From assembly GCA_019237595.1 (NCBI GenBank), contig JAFAGU010000324.1, positions 1 through 13,832 of the forward strand: a stretch of DNA of 13,832 nt, read 5' to 3'. Below, piece by piece: positions 1 to 6,933 of the stretch; the first letter of the stretch is position 1; the number at the start of each line of letters is the position of its first letter. This DNA is from Betaproteobacteria bacterium (GTDB lineage: Bacteria; Pseudomonadota; Gammaproteobacteria; Burkholderiales; SG8-39). The position numbers were made by a program, and so were the translations under genes. The notes under the pieces are model-generated. The model had not been told where the DNA came from and did no database searches. It worked only from the letters and a program-made list of their open reading frames with translations.

Positions 1-32
1 CCTTCGACGCGCACGGCATCAAGCAGCCCTGA
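1..32 (+). CDS. 3' end of an unidentified CDS (partial)
   Basis: A + frame open from the window edge reads F-D-A-H-G-I-K-Q-P and then TGA at 30-32. It would be the C-terminus of a gene that begins outside the window, converging on the binding-protein gene and overlapping its end by 14 bases. Tail-to-tail overlaps of this kind occur elsewhere in the window, which makes this plausible. Nine residues are too few to identify a family, and the frame could be open by chance. Confidence 0.3.
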   Translation, partial: FDAHGIKQP

Positions 33-807
33 GGATCGCCTGGATCCTCTTCACGCCGTCCGTGAGCGCGGCGGGCCCGGGCTGGAGGATTTCGGAGGAC
101 TTGATCTCGTGGAGCCGGCGGCTCCTCACCGCCGAGATGGCATCCCATCCCGGTCGGGCGGCGACGCGATCCGGCCGGAACTTCTTGCCGCACCATGAGC
201 CGATGATGACCTCGGGATCCCTGCGGATGACTTCCGCCGGGTCCGGGATGATTCTTCCGCTCGCTCCCTGTTGCAATGATTTTTCCTCGAACACGTCGAT
301 CCCGCCGGCGATGCCGATGAGCTCGCTCACCCAGCGGATGCCGCTGATCATCGGCTCGTCCCATTCCTCGAAGTAGACACGCGGGCGAGAAGGCAGTGTT
401 TTCGCTTCTTCCCTTATTGAAAGAAGATTCTTCTCGAATCCCGCGACCAGGGCCGCTCCCTTCTCGGCGGCGCCGACCATCGAGGAGAGCACGAGGATCA
501 TGCCGAGGATCTCGTCGACCGAGCGCTGGTTGAAAAGCACGACGTTGAGGCCGGCCCTGGCAAGATCGCGCGCGATGTCGGCCTGCAGATCCGAGAAGCC
601 CAGCACCAGATCTGGCTTGAGCTCCAGTATTTTTTCGTATTTCGCATTCAAGAAAGAAGAAACCCTGGGCTTCTCGCGCCTCGCCCTCGGCGGGCGCACC
701 GTGTAGCCGGAGATTCCGACGATGCGCCGCTCCTCGCCCAGGAGATAGAGCGTCTCCGTGGTCTCCTCGGTAAGGCACACGATCCGCTCGGGGAAGCGCG
801 CAGGCAT
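19..807 (-). CDS. Cobalamin/Fe-siderophore-type periplasmic-binding-fold protein
   Basis: The 262-residue protein has the helical-backbone metal-receptor fold of the BtuF/FhuD binding proteins. It opens with P-E-R-I-V-C-L-T-E-E and a GISGYT segment near residues 31-36. A P-D-L-V-L-G strand follows at 65-70, and the second lobe contains IIGSWCGKK near 201-209. Relatives are usually called cobalamin-binding or ABC substrate-binding proteins; the ligand is inferred from family only. With the start at 807 there is no signal peptide, which is odd for a periplasmic receptor. An in-frame ATG at 849 would add 14 residues including a short hydrophobic run but no basic n-region. I prefer 807 because the family motif begins a few residues later and a TATAGT box lies at 817-822. 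No transporter permease or ATPase gene is adjacent in the window. Confidence 0.82.
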   Translation of the reverse strand: MPARFPERIVCLTEETTETLYLLGEERRIVGISGYTVRPPRARREKPRVSSFLNAKYEKILELKPDLVLGFSDLQADIARDLARAGLNVVLFNQRSVDEILGMILVLSSMVGAAEKGAALVAGFEKNLLSIREEAKTLPSRPRVYFEEWDEPMISGIRWVSELIGIAGGIDVFEEKSLQQGASGRIIPDPAEVIRRDPEVIIGSWCGKKFRPDRVAARPGWDAISAVRSRRLHEIKSSEILQPGPAALTDGVKRIQAILRAA

Positions 808-864
808 GGCCCGCAGACTATAGACTACGGCGGTGAGGAGAACGGTCATCCGGATCCGCGGCTG
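808..864. promoter_or_regulatory. Divergent promoter region with overlapping -10-like boxes
   Basis: This 57-base spacer separates two divergent genes. Around 817-824 the sequence ACTATAGA gives TATAGT on the minus strand (822 to 817, five of six consensus bases) and TATAGA on the plus strand (819-824, four of six). The minus box lies 9 bases from the ATG at 807, so that transcript would have almost no leader. I found no convincing -35 hexamer on either strand. A purine-rich GGTGAGGAGAACGG at 832-845 is too far from the ATG at 865 to be an ideal ribosome-binding site. Confidence 0.4.
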
Positions 865-2013
865 ATGGGCCCGCTCGCCGGCATTCGCGTGCTCGAGCTC
901 GAGGCGATCGGCCCCGCGCCTTTCGCCGGGATGCTCCTCGCCGACCTTGGCGCCGACGTGCTGCTCCTCGAGCGGCCGCAGGCCGCGGACCTCGGCCTCA
1001 AGCGCAGCCGGCGCCACGACGTCCTGCTCCGCGGCAAGCGCTCGGTGACGCTCGACCTGAAGAAGCCGTCTTCCGCGGAGGCGGTGCTGCAGCTTCTTTC
1101 GCGCGCCGACGTCCTCATCGAAGGCTTCCGCCCCGGCGTCATGGAGCGCCTCGGCCTCGGGCCGGAAATCGTCCTCGCCCGGTTCCCGAAGCTCGTCTAC
1201 GGGCGCATGACCGGCTGGGGCCAGGCCGGCCCGCTCGCGCCGCGCGCCGGCCACGACATCAACTACATCGCGCTCGCAGGCGTGCTCCACGCGTTCGGCC
1301 GCAAGGGTGAAGCGCCGGTGCCGCCGCTCAACCTCGTCGGCGATTTCGGCGGCGGCGGCATGCTGCTCGCCCTGGGGGTGCTCGCGGCGCTGCTCGAGGC
1401 GAGGCGCTCGGGCCGGGGCCAGGTCGTCGACGCGGCGATGGTCGAAGGCGCATCGCTCCTCGCGGCCATGTTCGCCGGCCTCATGAAGGATGGGCAGTGG
1501 AGCGAGACGCGAGGCGACAATATCCTCGACACCGGCGCGCCCTGGTACAACGTCTACGAGACGAAGGACGGAAAGCACGTAACGATTGGATCCATCGAGG
1601 CGCGGTTTTTCGACGAGCTCCTGCAAAGGCTCGATCTCGACAAGAGCGAAATCCCCGGCCAGCACGACCGCTCGCGCTGGCCAGAGATGCAGGCGCTCTT
1701 CGGGAAGAGATTCAAGACAAAGAGCCGCGAGGAGTGGTGCAGGATCTTCGAGGGCTCGGATGCCTGCTTCGCGCCGGTGCTTAGCTTCTCCGAAGCGAAG
1801 GCCGACGCGCACAACCGCGCCCGCGGGAGCTTCGTGTCGGTCGACGGCCTCGAGCAGCCGGCGCCGGCGCCGCGCTTTTCGGCCACCCCGGGCGGCGTGC
1901 GGCGTCCGCCGCCGGAGCGCGGCGAGGGCGGCGGACGGGCGCTCGAGGACTGGGGTTTCTCGAGCGGCGAGATCGCGTCTTTACTGAAAGCCGGGATCGG
2001 CCACGGCGCTTAG
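865..2013 (+). CDS. Family III CoA-transferase fold; alpha-methylacyl-CoA racemase-like
   Basis: The 382-residue protein belongs to the CaiB/BaiF family, as shown by its start (GPLAGIRVLELE), A-D-L-G-A-D-V-L near 26-33 and GFRPGVMERLG near 87-97. Three residues match the catalytic set of mycobacterial alpha-methylacyl-CoA racemase (His126, Asp156, Glu241 there). They are His130 in AGHDINY, Asp160 in NLVGDFGGGGM and Glu245 in GSIEARFF, at a constant offset of four. That favours epimerisation of 2-methylacyl-CoA thioesters over CoA transfer, although substrate is not shown. Length is normal for the family. ATG at 865 is the first start that fits the family N-terminus, and no strong Shine-Dalgarno sequence lies close to it. 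Its TAG overlaps the TAA of the convergent copper chaperone gene. Confidence 0.88.
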   Translation: MGPLAGIRVLELEAIGPAPFAGMLLADLGADVLLLERPQAADLGLKRSRRHDVLLRGKRSVTLDLKKPSSAEAVLQLLSRADVLIEGFRPGVMERLGLGPEIVLARFPKLVYGRMTGWGQAGPLAPRAGHDINYIALAGVLHAFGRKGEAPVPPLNLVGDFGGGGMLLALGVLAALLEARRSGRGQVVDAAMVEGASLLAAMFAGLMKDGQWSETRGDNILDTGAPWYNVYETKDGKHVTIGSIEARFFDELLQRLDLDKSEIPGQHDRSRWPEMQALFGKRFKTKSREEWCRIFEGSDACFAPVLSFSEAKADAHNRARGSFVSVDGLEQPAPAPRFSATPGGVRRPPPERGEGGGRALEDWGFSSGEIASLLKAGIGHGA

Positions 2014-2459
2014 TGCTGCATGTGGCCCATGCCGGACGCCGGGGCGTTGGCCGTCACCACCAGCTCCGTCTTCACCTCGCCCGCCTTCTCGAAGCGCAGG
2101 ATGAGCGGCACGCGCTCGCCCGCCTTGAGCGGCTGCTTCAGGTCCACGAGCATGAGGTGCGCGCCGGCAGGCTTGAGCTCGAAGCTTCCGTTCGCCGGGA
2201 TGTCGTAGCCCTTGACCGGCTGCATGGTCATCACTTCGCCCTTCCTCACGGTCACATGGGTCTCGACGCGGCCGGCGGCGGGCGACGAGGCGCCGACGAG
2301 CCGGTCGGGCGAGGCGCCCTTGTTGCGGATGGTCAGGTAGCCGACGCCGATCTTCGTTCCCGGCGGCGTCGCGCGCGACCACGCGTTCTCGATCTCGACC
2401 TGCGCCAAGGCCGCCGCGGAAAAAAGGAACAGCAACGACGCGATGCACGAGCGAATCAT
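2010..2459 (-). CDS. PCu(A)C-family periplasmic copper chaperone
   Basis: The 149-residue protein has a signal peptide (hydrophobic core about residues 6-17, likely cleavage after A-L-A at 17-19) followed by one PCu(A)C (DUF461) domain. The family copper site H-x10-M-x21-H-x-M is matched exactly by His68, Met79, His101 and Met103. A Met/His-rich tail (GMGHMQH) could add ligands. Members carry Cu(I) in the periplasm, mostly to the CuA site of cytochrome oxidase. Its ATG overlaps the TGA of the acyl-CoA ligase gene as ATGA, so it appears to be the last, translationally coupled gene of a CoA-ester operon. No SCO, oxidase or copper-resistance gene is in the window, so the usual genomic partners are missing here. 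Confidence 0.92.
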   Translation of the reverse strand: MIRSCIASLLFLFSAAALAQVEIENAWSRATPPGTKIGVGYLTIRNKGASPDRLVGASSPAAGRVETHVTVRKGEVMTMQPVKGYDIPANGSFELKPAGAHLMLVDLKQPLKAGERVPLILRFEKAGEVKTELVVTANAPASGMGHMQH

Positions 2460-4120
2460 GAAGTTCTCCGGTTTTCCTCTTCCTGGAGCTTTCGCCACAG
2501 GATCTTGCCCGTGGCGGTCTTGGGCAGCTCCTCTACGAATTCGATCACGCGCGGCACCTTGAAGGCGGCCATGCGCGTCTTGGCCCATTCCACGATGGCC
2601 TCGGGCCCGACGCCTTGCGCCGCGCGCTTGAGGACTACGAGCGCTTTGACCGTCTCGCCGCGATAAGGATCCCGCGTGCCGATGACGCACGCCTCCTGGA
2701 TGTCGGGATGCGCGTAGAGCATCGCCTCCACTTCTGCGGGCCAGACCTTGAAGCCCGACGCGTTGATCATGCGCTTCAGGCGATCGGTGATGAAGAAATA
2801 GCCCTCTTCGTCGTAGTAGCCGAGGTCGCCCGTGCGGAAAAAGCGTTTTCCATCGTGCTCGATGAACACCTGCGCGCTCGCCTCCGGCTGGTTCCAGTAT
2901 CCCTGGAAGACCTGCGGGCCGTCGACGATGATCTCCCCGACCTCTCCCGGGCCGAGGTCGCGAAATGTCTCCAGGTCCACCACGCGAGCGTCGGTGCTGA
3001 AGATGGGAATGCCGGCGCATTGGCGCTTGGGCCGGTGCGGCGGATTGATGTGCGTGGGCGCCATCGTCTCGGAAAGACCGTAGCCCTCGACGTACGGCAG
3101 CTTGAACACGTCCTCGAGCTTGCGCGCGAGCGCTTCGGGCATCGCCGCCCCGCCGCCGCCCAGGACCTTGAGCGACGAGAGGTCGTACTTCGGAAGGTTC
3201 GGGTTGGAGAGGAAATCGACGAGCATCGTCGTGATGGCGGACCAGTTCGTCACGCGCGCCTGCTCGATCAGCATCGCCGCGCAGTCCCGGTCCCAGCGCG
3301 ACATGATGACGATCGTGGCGCCCTTGTGGAGGGGGCCGTTCATGCCCGCCTGCATGCCCGTCACGTGGAAGAAAGGCAGGGCGCTCAGCGTCGCGGCGCC
3401 GTCGCCCGCGCCCCGCCAGGCGAGGTAGACGATCGTCGTCGACTGCACGTTGCGGTGCGTGTGCATGCAGCCCTTGGGCTTGCCGGTCGTACCGGAGGTG
3501 TAGGGCATGACGGCGAGATCGCCCGAGCGCGCGAGGTGCGGACCTGGCGCGCACGCCGCCGAGAGGACCGCCTTGAAAGAAAAAATGCGCTCGTCGTTCG
3601 GTGCGAAGGCCGGCGCCTTGACGAACTCCGGCACGGGTACTCGCGGCGCGCCCGGCAGATAGTCCGAATAAGTCGCGAGCACTATATTCTGCAGGCGGGA
3701 AGCGCCGAGGAGCGGCTGGACCTGCGCGAGGCGGTCCTGGCCGACGACGGCGACCTGCGTCCCCGCGTCCTCGATGTAATGGCGCAGCTCGTCCGCGAGG
3801 TTCATGGGATTCACCGGGACTACCACGGCATCGGCGCGCATGACGCCGTAATACGCGACGACGAACTGCGGGCTGTTCTGGAGGTAGAGCAGCACGCGAT
3901 CGCCTTTCCTCACGCCCAGGCGCGCCTGCAGGAACCCCGCGAACGCATCGGCCTCGCGCTTGAGCCGCGCGTAGCTGACGCGCTCGCCGTAGTAGTCGAT
4001 CGCAATCGCCTCGGGCTGGCGCGCCGCATTGGCGGCGAGGTTTTCGTACACCGTGCTCGTCGGGACCTCGATGCTCTTCGGCTGGCCCGGCGGCCAGTGG
4101 GGATAGTGGCGCGTGAACAT
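2456..4120 (-). CDS. AMP-forming acyl-CoA ligase
   Basis: The 554-residue protein is an ANL-superfamily acyl-CoA synthetase that activates a carboxylic acid to acyl-AMP and then the CoA thioester. Motifs appear in order: the P-loop YTSGTTGKPKG at 207-217, the A5 motif YGLSETMAPT at 347-356, TGD at 430-432, the hinge region DRLKRMINASG at 446-456, and the C-terminal lysine Lys539 in PKTATGK. All key residues are intact and length is typical of medium/long-chain ligases. There is no signal peptide, so it is cytoplasmic. Its start codon shares one base with the TGA of the mandelate racemase-like gene (TGATG), and its stop overlaps the copper chaperone start. The acid substrate cannot be deduced; neighbours suggest a branched, hydroxylated or chiral acid. 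Confidence 0.93.
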   Translation of the reverse strand: MFTRHYPHWPPGQPKSIEVPTSTVYENLAANAARQPEAIAIDYYGERVSYARLKREADAFAGFLQARLGVRKGDRVLLYLQNSPQFVVAYYGVMRADAVVVPVNPMNLADELRHYIEDAGTQVAVVGQDRLAQVQPLLGASRLQNIVLATYSDYLPGAPRVPVPEFVKAPAFAPNDERIFSFKAVLSAACAPGPHLARSGDLAVMPYTSGTTGKPKGCMHTHRNVQSTTIVYLAWRGAGDGAATLSALPFFHVTGMQAGMNGPLHKGATIVIMSRWDRDCAAMLIEQARVTNWSAITTMLVDFLSNPNLPKYDLSSLKVLGGGGAAMPEALARKLEDVFKLPYVEGYGLSETMAPTHINPPHRPKRQCAGIPIFSTDARVVDLETFRDLGPGEVGEIIVDGPQVFQGYWNQPEASAQVFIEHDGKRFFRTGDLGYYDEEGYFFITDRLKRMINASGFKVWPAEVEAMLYAHPDIQEACVIGTRDPYRGETVKALVVLKRAAQGVGPEAIVEWAKTRMAAFKVPRVIEFVEELPKTATGKILWRKLQEEENRRTS

Positions 4121-5208
4121 CAGAGCGCGAAGCGCTTCACCGCCTTTTCATTCCAGCTCAGTCCCGTTCCCGGGCGATCCGGCGCGATGGCGACGCCGTC
4201 CTTGACCGGAAGCGGCGCCTCCAGGACCGCGTCGGCCCAGTCCACGTATTCGAGCCAGTGGCAGGTCGGCGTCGCGGCGAGGAGGTGGACGCTGATCTCC
4301 GGGAAAAGATGGCTCGACATCTCCATCCCCACGCCTTGCGCGAGCGCAGCGGCGCGAAGCCAGCCGGTCACGCCGCCGATCCGCTGCGCGTCGGGCATGG
4401 CGAAGTCGCACGCGCCGGCCGCCAGCGCCTGCGCCATTTGCTCCGGACCCATGAAGTTCTCCCCGAGCTGGATCGGCGTCGCGAGCGTGCGCGCGAGACG
4501 CGCCGCGCCGGCGAAGTCGTCGGCGCGGATCGGTTCCTCGATCCAGTCCACGCCGCCTTCCTCGTCGATCATTCGGCCGCGCTTCTCGGCTTCCGCCACG
4601 CTGAGCGCCTGGTTGAAGTCCACCATGAGGCGCACCTTCGGCCCGATTTCCTTCTTCACCGCGCGAAGCGCCTCGAGGTCCTCCTCCGCCGAGGCACGCC
4701 CCAGGCGAAGCTTCACCGCGCGGAAGCCCTCCTCGAGGAGCTCGCGCGCCTCGGCCGCGAGCGCCTTTGTCTTCATGATGCCCAGGCCCTTGGAGTTGTA
4801 CGCTGGGATGGCGCGTGGCTCCGCGCCCAGCACGCGCGCGAGCGGCTGCCCGAGGGCGATCGCGAGCGCATCCCACGCCGCCATGTCGATGCCCGCCATG
4901 GCGATGAGGACGATGTTGTGCACGCCGAGGAGCGCGTACTTTCCCCGCAGCTTCCTCTCCAGGTCGAGCGGCGCCACGGGATCGCCCTTCACGATCTCGG
5001 CCATCGCCTCCAGCAGCTTCACGATCGGCGGGAGATGGTGCTTCGCCATGCCGAAGAGATAAGAGCGGCCGACGACGCCGCCATCGGTCTGCAGGTCGAT
5101 GAGCACGAGCGGCGCGACGGTGAGCGTGCTGATGCTCGCGGCAAGCGGCCGCTTCATCGGCGCCATGACCGGTCGCGCGCGGATCGCGCGGATCCTGAGT
5201 TTCTTCAT
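4120..5208 (-). CDS. Mandelate racemase-like enolase-superfamily protein with K-x-R motif
   Basis: The 362-residue protein resembles Pseudomonas putida mandelate racemase along its full length, with shared blocks such as APLVLIDL, AGIDMAAWDAL and SSHLFPEIS. Metal ligands are present at Asp197 (MVDFN), Glu224 (WIEEP) and Glu250 (LGEN). The Asp-His dyad is at Asp273 and His300, and the Glu317 equivalent is Glu320. The K164-x-K166 motif of mandelate racemase is K166-L-R168 here: the AAG codon is at 4711-4713 and the CGC codon at 4705-4707. The S-face base lysine is therefore arginine. By family knowledge it abstracts an alpha-proton from a carboxylate bound to Mg2+; whether it racemises, dehydrates or acts otherwise is open. 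It overlaps both operon neighbours. The name mandelate racemase should not be taken as its function. Confidence 0.9.
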   Translation of the reverse strand: MKKLRIRAIRARPVMAPMKRPLAASISTLTVAPLVLIDLQTDGGVVGRSYLFGMAKHHLPPIVKLLEAMAEIVKGDPVAPLDLERKLRGKYALLGVHNIVLIAMAGIDMAAWDALAIALGQPLARVLGAEPRAIPAYNSKGLGIMKTKALAAEARELLEEGFRAVKLRLGRASAEEDLEALRAVKKEIGPKVRLMVDFNQALSVAEAEKRGRMIDEEGGVDWIEEPIRADDFAGAARLARTLATPIQLGENFMGPEQMAQALAAGACDFAMPDAQRIGGVTGWLRAAALAQGVGMEMSSHLFPEISVHLLAATPTCHWLEYVDWADAVLEAPLPVKDGVAIAPDRPGTGLSWNEKAVKRFAL

Positions 5209-5993
5209 TTTCCCGTGAACCTCGGTTTTCGTTTTTCCATGAACGCGCGCCGGCCCTCCTCGTAGTCGGCGCTCCGCGCGCAGCGCTCGATCGCCTCCTG
5301 CATGCGCGCTTCGTCCGGCGATCCGCTCGCCTTCACGTACTCCTCGATGATCGTGCGCGAATTGGCGATCGAGAGCGGCGCGTTCTCACACAGGACTCCC
5401 GCCGTCTGGGAAATATTCCGCTCGAGCTCCGCATCCGGGAAGGCGCGGTGGACGAGCCCCATGCCCACTGCCTCGGCAGCGCTGTAGCGCCGGCCGAGCA
5501 TCATGATCTCGCGCCCCCAGGCGTGCCCGACCGTCTCGACGAGCCGCTTGTGCCCTTCCACGTTGTAGCCGACGCCGAGCTTCGCCGCCGGGATGCCGAA
5601 CTGCGCCGATTCGCCGCAGTAGCGCAGGTCGCAGGCGAGGGCGAGCTCGAGCCCGCCGCCCATGCAGAAGCCGTGGATCATCGCGATCGACGGCTTGCGC
5701 GCGTCCTGGAGCGAATGCAGCACCTTGTCGAGCAGCCCGTCGTACGCGGCGACGGAGCTTCGCGCGGCGCGGTTTTTCTCGAACTCGGAGATATCCGCGC
5801 CGGAGGCGAACGCCTCGGTCCCGGCGCCTCGCAGGACCACGCAACGAACCTCGTCGTCGGCATCGAAGCGCGCCATCGCCTCCGGGATGCCGCGCCACAT
5901 CGCGCCGTTGATGGCATTGCGCCGCCCGGTGTTGTCCAGCACGATCCAGCCGACCGCCCCGCGCTTCTCCACCACGAGCCGGCCTTCGCTCAT
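5205..5993 (-). CDS. Crotonase-fold (enoyl-CoA hydratase/isomerase family) protein
   Basis: The 262-residue protein has the crotonase fold. The oxyanion-hole segments are FASGADISEF at 62-71 and the MGGGLELALACD block at 111-122. Glu116 matches the first catalytic glutamate of rat enoyl-CoA hydratase (Glu144). The second (Glu164, in FGQPE) is Ala136 here, in FGIPAAKLGVG, and the usual G-T-Q-R-L that follows is absent, replaced by E-G-H-K-R-L. Ordinary syn-hydration of enoyl-CoA needs both glutamates, so isomerase, dehydratase, C-C hydrolase or thioesterase activity are alternatives. Its ATG overlaps the TGA of the upstream hydrolase gene (ATGA), and its TGA overlaps the next ATG the same way. 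No signal peptide is present; it should act on CoA esters in the cytoplasm. Confidence 0.9.
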   Translation of the reverse strand: MSEGRLVVEKRGAVGWIVLDNTGRRNAINGAMWRGIPEAMARFDADDEVRCVVLRGAGTEAFASGADISEFEKNRAARSSVAAYDGLLDKVLHSLQDARKPSIAMIHGFCMGGGLELALACDLRYCGESAQFGIPAAKLGVGYNVEGHKRLVETVGHAWGREIMMLGRRYSAAEAVGMGLVHRAFPDAELERNISQTAGVLCENAPLSIANSRTIIEEYVKASGSPDEARMQEAIERCARSADYEEGRRAFMEKRKPRFTGK

Positions 5994-6892
5994 TTCGGCA
6001 ATTCGGGCCTCGGTCCCGGGCCGTAGATCGACGCGACGGCGCTGCGGGCGTCGCGCCGGCCCCAGCGCCCGAGGTCGACCTCGTGCAGGAAGCGGCCAAG
6101 GAGCGCGTTGAAGAGCGCCGGCTCCTCGAGGTTGATGCCGTGCCCGCTCTTCGGCAGCACGGCGAGCCCGGCGAGCGGCGCGCAGCGCTTCACCATCAGG
6201 CTCGCCTCGAGGCTCGGCTCGTCCTCGTCGCCCGTCATGACGAGGAGCGGCACCTCGAGCTTCGCGAGCTTCTCGGTCATCGCGTAGAACGAGGGGCGCC
6301 GCGACTGCACGCCGAGGAGCGTGTTGATCGAGCCTGCGTCCGAGTGCTCGCGGAACTGGCGAAGGTATTCGTCGAAGCCGCGCGGGTCCTTGTTCTGGAA
6401 CTGCACGCGCGTCGGGCCCAGGCCGTAGGTGGAAACGAAGTGCCCCATGCCGTGCCGCCGGATCGTGTCCGCGTTCGCGCGCGACTCTTCCTGGAACTTC
6501 GCCCGCGTCTCGGGATGCGAGCCGTAGCCGCCGCCCGCGAAGGTGAGCGACAGCGCGCGCTGCGGGTACGAGAGGCCGAAGTGCAGGGTAGCGTTGGCGC
6601 CCATCGAAAGTCCCACGACGTGGGCTTTCTCGATCTTGAGCGCGTCCAGGACCGCGCGGATGTCGTCCGCGGCGCGCGCCTTCGAGTAGCGGTCGACATC
6701 GGGCGGGACCTCGGAGGGCGGGTAGCCGCGCGCGTTGTAGGCGATGCAGCGATAGGCGCGGGCGAAATGCCGCAGCTGCGGCTCCCAGCTGCGATGGTCG
6801 CCGGCGAACTCGTGCACGAAGACGATCGGCACGCCGCTTCCGGCCTCCTCGTAGTGCAGCCGCACGCCGTCGTCGGTCGCGAGCATTGGCAT
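5990..6892 (-). CDS. Alpha/beta-hydrolase
   Basis: The 300-residue protein has the alpha/beta-hydrolase fold. The nucleophile elbow G-L-S-M-G places Ser96, the acid is probably Asp222 (MTGDEDEP) and the base is His251 (KSGHGINLEEP). The oxyanion turn reads HEFAGDHRSW rather than the usual H-G-x-x-G. It should hydrolyse a small ester, lactone, thioester or C-C bond; the family alone does not say which. It is the first gene of the five-gene minus operon. Two starts are possible: ATG at 6892, or ATG at 6886 two codons later. The latter would fit a CATTAT box at 6891-6896 and a leaderless message. The C-terminal 25 or so residues are basic and low in structure, and are unlikely to be part of the fold. 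Confidence 0.88.
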   Translation of the reverse strand: MPMLATDDGVRLHYEEAGSGVPIVFVHEFAGDHRSWEPQLRHFARAYRCIAYNARGYPPSEVPPDVDRYSKARAADDIRAVLDALKIEKAHVVGLSMGANATLHFGLSYPQRALSLTFAGGGYGSHPETRAKFQEESRANADTIRRHGMGHFVSTYGLGPTRVQFQNKDPRGFDEYLRQFREHSDAGSINTLLGVQSRRPSFYAMTEKLAKLEVPLLVMTGDEDEPSLEASLMVKRCAPLAGLAVLPKSGHGINLEEPALFNALLGRFLHEVDLGRWGRRDARSAVASIYGPGPRPELPK

Positions 6893-6933
6893 AATGCGAA
6901 GCCTACACTGGACGCGAGGGACTCGAAGGACTC
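6893..6933. promoter_or_regulatory. Divergent promoter region between hydrolase and SDR operons
   Basis: Only 41 bases separate the two start codons. The pseudo-palindrome GCATAATGC at 6889-6897 gives CATAAT (6890-6895, five of six -10 consensus bases) on the plus strand and CATTAT on the minus strand. It reaches into the first codons of the minus gene if that starts at 6892. The plus gene has a clear ribosome-binding site, GAAGGA at 6925-6930, 3 bases before the ATG at 6934. I see no matching -35 boxes. Confidence 0.4.

Noticed and set aside
808..1812. N-terminal extension of the binding-protein frame back to 1812 on the minus strand.
   Set aside because: The extra residues are low-complexity and lie antisense to the racemase gene; the family homology begins just after 807.
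2460..3554. In-frame extension of the copper chaperone frame upstream of its signal peptide.
   Set aside because: It runs out of frame through the acyl-CoA ligase gene; the signal peptide fixes the start at 2459.
4148..4876. Second minus-strand open frame inside the mandelate racemase-like gene.
   Set aside because: It is a +1/+2 frame shadow, dominated by Arg and Gly, with no start context or motif.
2615..5062. An 815-codon open frame on the plus strand opposite the ligase and the mandelate racemase-like gene.
   Set aside because: It is antisense to two genes with complete family motifs. Its translation is Arg/His/Ala/Asp-rich with no domain, the usual effect of high G+C at third codon positions.
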